DNA of 64,000 bases from Bacillota bacterium (lineage in GTDB: Bacteria; Bacillota; Dehalobacteriia; UBA4068). The notes beneath the pieces are model-generated. The model was not told where the DNA came from. It saw nothing but the letters and a program-made list of their open reading frames with translations, and did not search any database. The stretch covers positions 1 through 64,000 of the forward strand of contig JAILCQ010000017.1 of NCBI GenBank assembly GCA_024679955.1, written 5' to 3'. Made by a program: the position numbers and the translations under genes. The number at the start of each line of letters is the position of its first letter. Positions within the stretch are counted from its first letter, which is position 1. This document shows, one piece after another, positions 44,842 to 51,969 of the stretch.

Positions 44842-45226
44842 GCTGGCCGCGCCCCGGGCCTGGCCGCCGCTGAAAAGCGCGGAGATCAGCCTGATGTTCA
44901 CCGACGACCGGGGCATACGGGAACTCAATCGCAACTACCGAAACAAAGACGCCGCTACCGACGTTTTATCCTTTCCCCAATGGGAAGACGAGATCCCGCC
45001 CCCCGGCGGGCCCGTTCTTTTGGGGGACATCATCATCTCTCAGGAAAAAGCCGGGGAACAGGCCGCTTTGTACGGCCACTCCCTGCGGCGGGAAACCGTC
45101 TTTTTGTTCGTCCACGGGCTTTTGCATCTGCTGGGCTATGACCATGAACGGGGCGAAGAGGCGGAAAAAGAAATGTTTGCCCTGCAGGAACAGATCATGA
45201 CCAAAATACGCTTAGCCAGAACTTAG
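44747..45226 (+). CDS. ybeY: Endoribonuclease YbeY
   Basis: 159 residues with the metal-binding HGLLHLLGYDH motif. YbeY is a zinc-dependent RNase required for 16S rRNA 3' maturation and ribosome quality control. Start ATG 44747 is backed by GAGGAG 7 bases upstream. The gene begins 95 bases inside the end of pgpH in another frame. In order with phoH and pgpH as in most Bacillota. Confidence 0.95.
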   Translation: MRIRLSISLERETTLSLSLCRKLKQAAKTGIELAAPRAWPPLKSAEISLMFTDDRGIRELNRNYRNKDAATDVLSFPQWEDEIPPPGGPVLLGDIIISQEKAGEQAALYGHSLRRETVFLFVHGLLHLLGYDHERGEEAEKEMFALQEQIMTKIRLART

Positions 45227-45265
45227 TGGCCGGGCTACAAATTCGCTTTTAGGAGGAAAAAACAT

Positions 45266-45742
45266 ATGCAGGATAGTTTTTCAAAAATGGCCAATTTGCA
45301 TATCCGGCGTCTCACCGCCGAAGACCTGAACGCGGTGATGGAAATCGAAGAAAGCACCTTCAGCCAATATTGGAGCCGGGGCGCTTATGAGCACGAATTC
45401 ACGGAAAACCCCATCGGCCATTTCTACGGCCTGTTCGTAGACGATACGCTGCTGGCCTACGGCGGCTATTGGCAAATCATGGACGAAGGCCATATCGCCA
45501 ATATCGCCGTGGCGGAGAAATACCGCCGGGCCGGCCTGGGCGAGACCCTGACCCGCTATTTGATGACCGACTGCCAAAGCAACGGCGGCAAAAGAATGAC
45601 GCTGGAAGTGCGGCGGGGCAACAGCGGCGCCATACGCCTTTATGAAAAGCTGGGCTTCGTGGGCGCAGGCTACCGTCCCGGCTATTATAACGACAACAGG
45701 GAGGACGCCCTCATCATGTGGGTGGAACTGGCGGAAAAATGA
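45266..45742 (+). CDS. rimI: Ribosomal-protein-alanine N-acetyltransferase RimI
   Basis: A GNAT acetyltransferase of 158 residues, with the acetyl-CoA loop AVAEKYRRAGLGETLTRYLM (about 77-96), LEVRRGNSGAIRLYEKLGF and a RPGYYNDNREDALIMW end typical of RimI. It would acetylate the N-terminal Ala of bS18. AGGAGG lies at the start. Its stop overlaps the tsaD start. The usual upstream partners tsaE and tsaB are not in this window. Confidence 0.93.
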   Translation: MQDSFSKMANLHIRRLTAEDLNAVMEIEESTFSQYWSRGAYEHEFTENPIGHFYGLFVDDTLLAYGGYWQIMDEGHIANIAVAEKYRRAGLGETLTRYLMTDCQSNGGKRMTLEVRRGNSGAIRLYEKLGFVGAGYRPGYYNDNREDALIMWVELAEK

Positions 45743-46827
45743 CAGAAGAACGCATGCAGGCTTCGCAGGCCGGCGGGGAACCGGTCCGTATCTTAGCCAT
45801 TGAAAGCAGTTGCGACGAAACCGCCGCCGCCGTGGTGGAAAACGGCGTGCGGGTGCTGAGCAATATCATCGATTCGCAAATCCCCATACATCGCCGTTTC
45901 GGCGGCGTGGTGCCGGAGGTGGCCTCTCGCCGCCATCTGCAGGCCATTTGGCCCGTGACCCAACAGGCCCTGGAGGAAAGCGGCCTTACCGTCGAACAAT
46001 TGTCCGCCGTTGCCGTCACCGCCGGCCCCGGCTTGGTCGGCTCTTTGCTGGTGGGGGTCTCCTTCGCCAAGGCTCTGGCCTTCGCCTGGGGAAAACCGCT
46101 GATCGGCGTGCATCATTGGCAGGGTCATATCGCCGCCCTGCAGTTGGAAAGGCAAATGCCCCGGGAATATTTGGCGCTGGTGGTATCCGGCAGCCACAGC
46201 GGCCTGTTGAAAATCAACGCCCAGGGCTTGTTCCCCTTGGGCATGAGCCATGACGACGCGGCGGGCGAAGCCTTCGACAAAATCGCCCGGGCTTTGTACC
46301 TGCCCTACCCCGGCGGCCCGGAAATCGACAAAGCGGCGAAAAACGGCCGGGCCGACGCGGTGGCTTTTCCCCGGGCCTGGCTGGAAGGCACCGACGACTT
46401 CAGCTTCAGCGGCTTGAAATCCGCCGTGCTCAATTATCTCAACCAGCGGCGGATGAAAGGGGAAGATTTTTCCCCGGCAGAAATCAACGACTTGGCGGCT
46501 TCGGCCCAAGAAGCCATTTGCGATGTGCTCTCCGCCAAAGCGGTAGCCGCCGCCCAAAGGGAAAAACTGCCGCTGATCGCTCTGGCCGGCGGCGTAGCCG
46601 CCAACAGCCGCCTGCGGGCGCTGCTGCAGCAGCGGGCTACGGCGGCGGGCATTGAAACCGTCTGGCCCAGCCCCATCTATTGCACGGACAACGCCGCCAT
46701 GATCGGCGCCGCCGCCTACGGGGAATATCGCTTGGGCCATTTTGCCTCGCTTTCTTTGAACGCCGATCCCCGCAAGCCTTTCCCCTTGCAGGCCGCGGCC
46801 AAGACCGCCGCCTCTGTCAAGGCCTGA
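45739..46827 (+). CDS. tsaD: tRNA N6-adenosine threonylcarbamoyltransferase TsaD
   Basis: 362 residues from ATG 45739, overlapping the rimI stop. TsaD transfers the threonylcarbamoyl group to A37 of ANN-reading tRNAs. Motifs: ILAIESSCDETAAAVV (about 18-33), the metal-binding HHWQGHIAAL (about 122-131), and the ATPase loops SGSHSGL and GGVAANSRLR. TsaC is encoded at 35.3-36.4 kb in this window; TsaB and TsaE are not seen. A non-coding, DnaA-box-rich gap follows. Confidence 0.96.
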   Translation: MTEERMQASQAGGEPVRILAIESSCDETAAAVVENGVRVLSNIIDSQIPIHRRFGGVVPEVASRRHLQAIWPVTQQALEESGLTVEQLSAVAVTAGPGLVGSLLVGVSFAKALAFAWGKPLIGVHHWQGHIAALQLERQMPREYLALVVSGSHSGLLKINAQGLFPLGMSHDDAAGEAFDKIARALYLPYPGGPEIDKAAKNGRADAVAFPRAWLEGTDDFSFSGLKSAVLNYLNQRRMKGEDFSPAEINDLAASAQEAICDVLSAKAVAAAQREKLPLIALAGGVAANSRLRALLQQRATAAGIETVWPSPIYCTDNAAMIGAAAYGEYRLGHFASLSLNADPRKPFPLQAAAKTAASVKA

Positions 46828-46888
46828 AGCCGGCAAATGCCACCTGGCTTTTACTGGTCTTTTATCCCCTATCCGTAACGGTGCAGGC

Positions 46889-47173
46889 ATTTCCACAAGC
46901 AAAATTTTCTTGTGGAATAAGAATGTGGATATTGTGGATAACTATGTTAATAACTGTCTAATACTGGTTTGTTTCCCCTCGCCATACTTTTTGCCACATA
47001 CTTGACAAAATTGTTTTTCTGTGTATCTTTCCGCAATTCTCCAACGAATAAAAACGAAGAATGGCGAAATAGCCGCGATCGCAACGAATTTTTGACAAAA
47101 ACGGGGGATTTTGACGTAAATTTATGTGGATAAAACAAAGGTTATCACGGATAAAAAGCGAAATCTATCCACA
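46889..47173. promoter_or_regulatory. Cluster of DnaA-box-like sequences (oriC-like or regulatory)
   Basis: The 418-base gap 46828-47245 is AT-rich and holds two perfect DnaA boxes TGTGGATAA (46933-46941 and 47125-47133). It also holds two 8/9 matches (TGTGGATAT 46924-46932; CTATCCACA 47165-47173) and weaker 7/9 matches at 46889-46897, 46911-46919 and 46990-46998. TTGACA occurs twice (47003-47008, 47092-47097) without a good -10. There is no gene in it that I believe. dnaA and dnaN are not adjacent. Confidence 0.6.
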
Positions 47174-47188
47174 TGATTCCAAAATGAG

Positions 47189-47225
47189 CCGGATGTTTTT
47201 CCTATTTGCCCCATCCGGTTTTTTT
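47189..47225 (+). terminator. Terminator just ahead of the histidine kinase gene
   Basis: CCGGATG (47189-47195) pairs with CATCCGG (47212-47218), followed by nine T. It ends only about 20 bases before the kinase start, so it could be an attenuator or end a short transcript from the DnaA-box region. Confidence 0.65.
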
Positions 47226-47245
47226 ATGGAGGCGAAAAGAGCACC

Positions 47246-48061
47246 ATGGAAGGATGTACCACAATGCAGAACGACAGGGCAAACGAAGAAAACAGCGCGC
47301 CGCTTTCCGAAGAACAATACCGGGACGATTTATTGCGCACCCTGGGGGAAAACGCCGCGGCGATCATTCATGAACTGAAAAGCCCCCTGGCAGGGATACA
47401 GGCGCAATTGCAATTGTTGGAAAAACGATTGTCCCTGGGCGGCCGCAGCGAAGACGTTTTATTGCAGGAACGCTTTGATCTGATCTTTTCGGAGATCCAG
47501 CGCATGAGCCAATTGATCAATGAGTTTTTGCTTTTGTCCACGCCCCGGGCGCCCAAATGGCAACAGGTGGAAATGGTAGATCTGATCAATCAAACGGTGA
47601 ACCTCTTGCAAAGCCTGTGCCTGAGCAAAGGCGTCGCCCTGGAATGGCAAGCGCCGGCCGGTCCCCGGCTCCTGTTCGGCGACGAACAAAAGCTGAAACA
47701 GGTGCTGGTAAACTTGATCGTCAACGCCCAACAGGCCTGCGGCTGCGGCGGCAAGATCCGCATCGCCCTGCAGGACGGGCCAGACGCCCTGATCCTCAGC
47801 GTGGCCGACAGCGGCGTGGGCATGGACGAACAGCAGCTGCAACAGATATTCGATCCCTTTTACACCACCAAAGCCAAGGGCAGCGGCCTGGGACTGACCA
47901 TCCTCCGCCAAATCGTCGAAAGCCATCATGGGCAAATCGAAGTCTTCAGCCGTCCCGATCAAGGCAGCCGTTTCCAAATCACGTTTCCCACCCTGTTCGC
48001 CTTTCCCCAAAAGCGGCAGGCAAACGGCGCCAGCGCCGGCAGAAAGACGGCTTTCCGATAA
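47246..48061 (+). CDS. Short sensor histidine kinase without a sensor domain
   Basis: 271 residues. An H box IIHELKSPLAGIQAQLQLLE (phospho-acceptor H42) is followed by an HATPase_c domain with N box VLVNLIVNAQQA, G1 DSGVGM, F box FDPFYTTKAKG and GLGLTIL. There is no membrane helix, PAS or GAF domain, so it is cytoplasmic and senses through partners or not at all. The layout resembles the catalytic end of the sporulation kinases; no response regulator is adjacent. ATG 47246 is used; ATG 47264 has a better spaced AAGGA. A terminator and DnaA boxes lie directly upstream. Confidence 0.87.
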   Translation: MEGCTTMQNDRANEENSAPLSEEQYRDDLLRTLGENAAAIIHELKSPLAGIQAQLQLLEKRLSLGGRSEDVLLQERFDLIFSEIQRMSQLINEFLLLSTPRAPKWQQVEMVDLINQTVNLLQSLCLSKGVALEWQAPAGPRLLFGDEQKLKQVLVNLIVNAQQACGCGGKIRIALQDGPDALILSVADSGVGMDEQQLQQIFDPFYTTKAKGSGLGLTILRQIVESHHGQIEVFSRPDQGSRFQITFPTLFAFPQKRQANGASAGRKTAFR

Positions 48062-48131
48062 AAACCTTGCGGCAGCGCTTGCCGGATCTGCACTTATATT
48101 TTCTTACGGGATACCGCACATAAAACCGTCC

Positions 48132-48156
48132 AAAACCGCCCCATCGGGCGGTTTTT
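48132..48156 (+). terminator. Terminator after the histidine kinase gene
   Basis: AAAACCGCCC-CATC-GGGCGGTTTTT, a 10-bp perfect stem (48132-48155) with T run; also usable from the other strand. Confidence 0.85.
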
Positions 48157-48209
48157 AACGTCTACCGCCGGACCGGTCTCCTCCCCGGCGGCGGCCAAGG
48201 ATAAAAGAT

Positions 48210-48238
48210 TTGCATTTGTTTTGCGGACAAGGTAAAAT
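48210..48238 (+). promoter_or_regulatory. Promoter of the O-antigen ligase-like gene
   Basis: TTGCAT (48210-48215), 17-base spacer, TAAAAT (48233-48238), about 190 bases before the start codon. Confidence 0.55.
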
Positions 48239-48253
48239 AGAAGGGATAAGCGG

Positions 48254-48317
48254 GCCGGCTGCCAAACCGTCCCGGAGAGGCGGCCGCGGCGCATAACGCC
48301 TGTCATGGCCGGCCGGC
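48254..48317 (+). promoter_or_regulatory. Structured leader (three-way junction) of unknown class
   Basis: A 10-bp closing helix (GCCGGCTGCC 48254-48263 with GGC.GGCCGGC 48307-48317, one bulge and one G-T pair) encloses two hairpins: CCGTC/GGCGG (48267-48283) and GGCG-CATAA-CGCC (48288-48300). It lies between a promoter and the ligase-like gene. I compared it mentally with known riboswitches and found no match. Confidence 0.4.
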
Positions 48318-48431
48318 GATAAAAAAATTTCCCTTTTCGCGAACAAAAACGCCGCCGCAAACCACTATATAACAGCGGCCTTCTTTTAAACCGTCTTTCA
48401 CAAAAGCAAAACCGGCCCATAGGAGGTTCTT

Positions 48432-49778
48432 ATGCTCAATACCAGGCAAAAGCTGGAAAACTTTTTCTTGTTCTATTTGCTGCTGAACCCGTTTTTGGAC
48501 TTGGTCGGCGGGATATACCTGCGGGTCAGCACGCTGTTGGCCAGGGAGCCCTTGTATGATATGATCACGCCCGTATTGGCCCTGCGCATGATGGTTTTAT
48601 TGCTTTTCGCCTTCTATGCCCTGCGAACCATGGACAAAAAAATCATCTTCACCATTTTGCCCATCGGCGTAGCCTGGCTGCTTTCCCTGATCGGTGAGTT
48701 TCTTTTCCTGGAGGAATTCTCCCTCTTTGCCGATATCCAGTACATCGCCAAATTCGTCTACAACGTGGCCGTGCTGTTGGTCTACTGGCGGTTCTGCCAG
48801 CATTCCGGCCTGACGCCCAAACAATTGCTGGACAAAGCCGATTGGTATGTGGGCGTCACCCTGCTGATCCTGGCCGGCTCCATTTTGCTTTCCTATGTGT
48901 TCGGCTTGGGCTACGCCACTTACGGCGATCGTTTCGGCGTCAGCGGTTCCCGGGGCTTTTTCTACTCCGGCAATGATATCACCGCGGTATTGATGCTGCT
49001 TTTGCCTCTGGCCTTAACGGCTTATTTACGGCTGGAAGGCAAACCCGCCGCCAAGATCCGCCTGTTTTGGCTGCTGCCGCCGGCGGTCACCATCGCCGCC
49101 CTGCTGATCATCAGCACCAAAACCTCTTTCATCGCCGTGGGCATCGTCCTGCTGACCTTCTTCTTTTACACCTGGTTTCAAGGACGCAAGGCCAAAGACT
49201 ATCGCCTGCTGCGCCGTTTCGGCATGGTGGTCCTCACCTTCGCCGGCATATTCATTTTGATCAGTTTGGCTTCCCAGGCTGCTCTGTTCTTCGATATCGG
49301 TTTCTCCCTGGGCAAGCTGCGGCGCATCCAGGAATCCACCGGTCTGGACGGTTTGCTGTTTTCCGGACGCCAGGATATTCTGCATGACGTGGTCGATCAG
49401 TTCAAAGAAGGCGGCCCCTTTGCCTGGCTGTTCGGCATCGGCCGGGGCGGCCAGAAAAAACTGATCGAAATGGACTTGTTTGAAGTGGTCTTCTATTACG
49501 GGCTGACCGGCGCCGTCACCATGCTGTGGACCTATTTGCGGGTAGGCGTGGATTTCCTCAAAGCCTTCTTCCGCAGCGCCGGCGATATCGTGGGCGTCGC
49601 CTGCTTCGTTTCCCTGGGCTCCACCGTGGCCTATCTGATCATTGCCGGCCATGTGCTGTTCTCCGTCACTTCCGGTTTTTACTTCGCTTTGGTTTTGCTT
49701 TACGCCCGCTTGCATTATCAGGGCCTGGAGGATTGGCATTTCTGGAAACGGAAAAGCCGGTCCGCCGCCCTTTCCTAA
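48432..49778 (+). CDS. O-antigen ligase/polymerase-like membrane protein
   Basis: 448 residues with about 11-12 membrane helices and one large outer loop (about 290-350, around LRRIQESTGLDGLLFSGRQD), the organisation of the Wzy/WaaL/RfaL family (O-antigen_lig). Such proteins polymerise or attach envelope polysaccharide. The GAP/GIGRGG motif near residue 335 is typical of the loop end. AGGAGG sits 5-6 bases before the ATG. It is alone, with no glycosyltransferase cluster nearby, and has its own promoter and a structured leader. The polymer is unknown. Confidence 0.8.
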   Translation: MLNTRQKLENFFLFYLLLNPFLDLVGGIYLRVSTLLAREPLYDMITPVLALRMMVLLLFAFYALRTMDKKIIFTILPIGVAWLLSLIGEFLFLEEFSLFADIQYIAKFVYNVAVLLVYWRFCQHSGLTPKQLLDKADWYVGVTLLILAGSILLSYVFGLGYATYGDRFGVSGSRGFFYSGNDITAVLMLLLPLALTAYLRLEGKPAAKIRLFWLLPPAVTIAALLIISTKTSFIAVGIVLLTFFFYTWFQGRKAKDYRLLRRFGMVVLTFAGIFILISLASQAALFFDIGFSLGKLRRIQESTGLDGLLFSGRQDILHDVVDQFKEGGPFAWLFGIGRGGQKKLIEMDLFEVVFYYGLTGAVTMLWTYLRVGVDFLKAFFRSAGDIVGVACFVSLGSTVAYLIIAGHVLFSVTSGFYFALVLLYARLHYQGLEDWHFWKRKSRSAALS

Positions 49779-49872
49779 AAAAGCTTGCTCTCCGTGATCA
49801 TAGGCGCGGCCCGGGGCAGAAACCGGGGCCGCGCTTATCTGTCCGTAAATACTTAGCCAAAGGGTGAATACT

Positions 49873-50595
49873 ATGTCCGAAACGCCCCGCGCTCCCGGCG
49901 GGGAGGAGCGTCTTTCCCTGAATATCATCGCCCGCATCCACAGCGAGTTCCCCGGCAAATTCGGCATACCGCGGCAAAGCGGCCTGGTCAACGAATTGCA
50001 CAGCGAAATCGTCTTTGAACCGGCCTACCGCCAAGCCGGTTGCGTCCGGGGACTGGAAGGCTTTTCCCACATCTGGCTGATTTGGGGCTTCCACCAAACG
50101 CCGGCCGGCGTCTGGTCGCCGACGGTGCGCCCGCCCCGGCTGGGCGGCAACCGGCGGCAGGGGGTCTTCGCCAGCCGTTCCCCCTTCCGTCCCAATCCCC
50201 TGGGCCTCTCCTGCGTGGAACTGATCGATATCCGCCTCTGCCCCAAGCTGGGCCCGGTGTTGACCGTGGCCGGCGGCGATCTGGCGGACGGCACGCCCAT
50301 CTACGACATCAAGCCCTATTTGCCCCATTTGGAAAGCCATCCCCAGGCCAAAGGCGGCTTCGCCCAGGAAAACGCCGGCCGCCGCCTGCAGGTGGATCTG
50401 CCGGAAGAGCTGGCGGCTTCCCTGGATACCAGGCAGCAAAAGGCTCTGTTGGGCCTGCTGGCTCAGGATCCCCGTCCCGCCTATCATCAGGACCCCCTGC
50501 GGGTATACGGCATGGATTTCGCCGGCTGGCAGGTAAAATTTCGGGTGCGGGACGGCCGGCTCACCGTGATCGCCCTGGAACCATTGGAGGATTGA
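49873..50595 (+). CDS. trmO: tRNA (adenine(37)-N6)-methyltransferase TrmO family
   Basis: 240 residues from ATG 49873 (AAGGGTGA 5 bases upstream). The TsaA/TrmO fold uses SAM to methylate t6A37 of tRNA-Thr, giving m6t6A. Motifs: ARIHSEFPGKFGIPRQSGLV (about 18-37), FSHIWLIWGFH, and FASRSPFRPNPLGLSCVEL. It complements tsaC and tsaD in this window, since t6A is its substrate. A terminator follows directly. Confidence 0.92.
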   Translation: MSETPRAPGGEERLSLNIIARIHSEFPGKFGIPRQSGLVNELHSEIVFEPAYRQAGCVRGLEGFSHIWLIWGFHQTPAGVWSPTVRPPRLGGNRRQGVFASRSPFRPNPLGLSCVELIDIRLCPKLGPVLTVAGGDLADGTPIYDIKPYLPHLESHPQAKGGFAQENAGRRLQVDLPEELAASLDTRQQKALLGLLAQDPRPAYHQDPLRVYGMDFAGWQVKFRVRDGRLTVIALEPLED

Positions 50596-50620
50596 CCCCC
50601 GGCCCGCCGGGGGTTTTGCT
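50596..50620 (+). terminator. Terminator after trmO
   Basis: CCCCCGGC-CC-GCCGGGGG (50596-50613) followed by TTTTGCTTT, starting at the stop codon. Confidence 0.8.
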
Positions 50621-50652
50621 TTGCCCTTTGCCAGCGCCGGCGTATAACAAAC

Positions 50653-50693
50653 AAAAAACCGGCAGCCTCCCCAGGATATAGGGAGGCTGCCGG
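50653..50693 (-). terminator. Terminator of the small minus-strand gene
   Basis: CCGGCAGCCTCCC / GGGAGGCTGCCGG, 13-bp perfect stem (50659-50693), followed on the minus strand by TTTTTT. Confidence 0.9.
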
Positions 50694-50713
50694 CCTGCGT
50701 TATGGGCTTTTGT

Positions 50714-50878
50714 TCAATCGGATTCCGTTTCCCGGGCCAACTGCCGGCACAGGCTCAGCAAAGAACGGCTCTTTTCCCGCAATTGTTCCGGGCCCAGTCG
50801 CCGGTTTGCCGCCAAAAGATTCAGGCAGGCGGCCTGCCGGTAAATATCATATATCAACTGTTTGACTTGCCGGTTCAT
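50714..50878 (-). CDS. Spo0E-sized small helical protein
   Basis: 54 residues from ATG 50878, chosen because GGGAGG is 8 bases upstream; the frame is open 41 codons further without a ribosome site. Two predicted helices (QVKQLIYDIYRQAACLNLL and PEQLREKSRSLLSLCRQLA) joined by a short turn match the size and layout of Spo0E-type aspartyl-phosphate phosphatases. The family SQELD motif reads SRSLL here, so the key Asp is missing and the assignment is tentative. It is the only minus-strand gene right of 39 kb, with a perfect terminator. Confidence 0.5.
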   Translation of the reverse strand: MNRQVKQLIYDIYRQAACLNLLAANRRLGPEQLREKSRSLLSLCRQLARETESD

Positions 50879-51174
50879 CCAAGCCGCCTCCCTGCCCTGC
50901 GCTGTTGTTTCCGGGAACGATTTCATCATACACGATACCAACGCCGCTGACAAACCAAAAATAGCGACAATATCCACATAAAAACGACAAAATCCCTCCA
51001 ATAACGGTCCGGGTTTTTTGCTATTTTGTCATTTTCCATCGAAAAAAGCCTTAAAATGGCAGAAAATTCTCAAGCCGCCGCCTAGGATCATCCAGGGGCA
51101 TTTTTTACGCCCCGGCCGGTTTCCGGGCCGCCAAAGAAAAAACCAAAATTCGTTAAAAAATTTATATAAAATGC

Positions 51175-51203
51175 TTTACAAGTTATATAAACTTTGTTAT
51201 AAT
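51175..51203 (+). promoter_or_regulatory. Promoter and possible operator of the RHH gene
   Basis: TTTACA (51175-51180), 17-base spacer, TATAAT (51198-51203). The spacer contains the perfect dyad AAGTT-ATATA-AACTT (51180-51194). A related sequence TTTATATAAAAT lies just upstream (51161-51172). Confidence 0.6.
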
Positions 51204-51249
51204 TTTTACTGCAGATAGAAATTACTGGAAATAAGGAGGCGGGAGGCCG

Positions 51250-51900
51250 ATGAAAAAAAACATGTATTCTTTGATGCTAGCCGAAGATGTGGTGGCTGCC
51301 ATCGACGCCCTGGCCCGGCTGGCCGGCGCCAATCGCTCCCAAATGATCAACTCGATCCTGGCGGAATATGTATCCTATCGCACGCCGGAACAGCGTATGC
51401 GGGAAATGTTCGACCAGATGGAAGCCTTATTGGGCGGCAACAGCGCGCTACAGGTGATGCTGCGCAGCTCCGAATCGATGATGAGCCTGCGCTCCCCGCT
51501 GACTTTCAAATACAATCCCACCATTCGCTACAATGTAGAATTATACCCCACGCTGACGCCGGTGGCGGGAGAATTGCGGGTCAGCCTGCGCAGCCAAAAT
51601 CATAATCTGCTGCTGTACCTCAGCCAGTTTTACAAACTTTGGGGCAAACTAAGCGCGTCGGTATGCGGCAGCGGCGATTGTCAGATCAGCGACGGACGCT
51701 TTACCAAATGGCTGGCCATAGAGCCCGGCGGCCGGGAGATCAGCGAAGAAGAATTGAGCCGGGGCATCGTGGAATACATTTCCGTATTCGACGGGGCGCT
51801 GAAAGCCTTCTTCTACAACCTGGACCAACCTGCCCAGGCCATCAGCCAGGTGGAAAACATCTATCGCCGCTATGTGGCCGGCAAGCCGCTGATTTTGTAA
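51250..51900 (+). CDS. Ribbon-helix-helix N-terminal protein of unknown function
   Basis: 216 residues. The first 45 (MYSLMLAEDVVAAIDALARL, then AGANRSQMINSILAEYVSYR) look like a CopG/Arc-type ribbon-helix-helix DNA-binding domain. The remaining 160 residues (repeated aromatic and hydrophobic strands such as YNPTIRYNVELYPTLTP) form a domain I do not recognise, perhaps a ligand or oligomerisation module. AAGGAGG upstream. It has its own promoter with a dyad in the spacer, so autoregulation is likely. It lies 69 bases before clpB, but a link to heat shock is not shown. Confidence 0.75.
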   Translation: MKKNMYSLMLAEDVVAAIDALARLAGANRSQMINSILAEYVSYRTPEQRMREMFDQMEALLGGNSALQVMLRSSESMMSLRSPLTFKYNPTIRYNVELYPTLTPVAGELRVSLRSQNHNLLLYLSQFYKLWGKLSASVCGSGDCQISDGRFTKWLAIEPGGREISEEELSRGIVEYISVFDGALKAFFYNLDQPAQAISQVENIYRRYVAGKPLIL

Positions 51901-51969
51901 AGCGGCGCCCTCTTTTCATCTGAACTCTATCTATACTCTGTCGAATCCTATCGGAAAGGGGTTGAGAAT

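Noticed and set aside
46680-47138. Short frames in the gap before the histidine kinase
   Set aside because: No ribosome sites, no family resemblance, and the segment is AT-rich with DnaA boxes.
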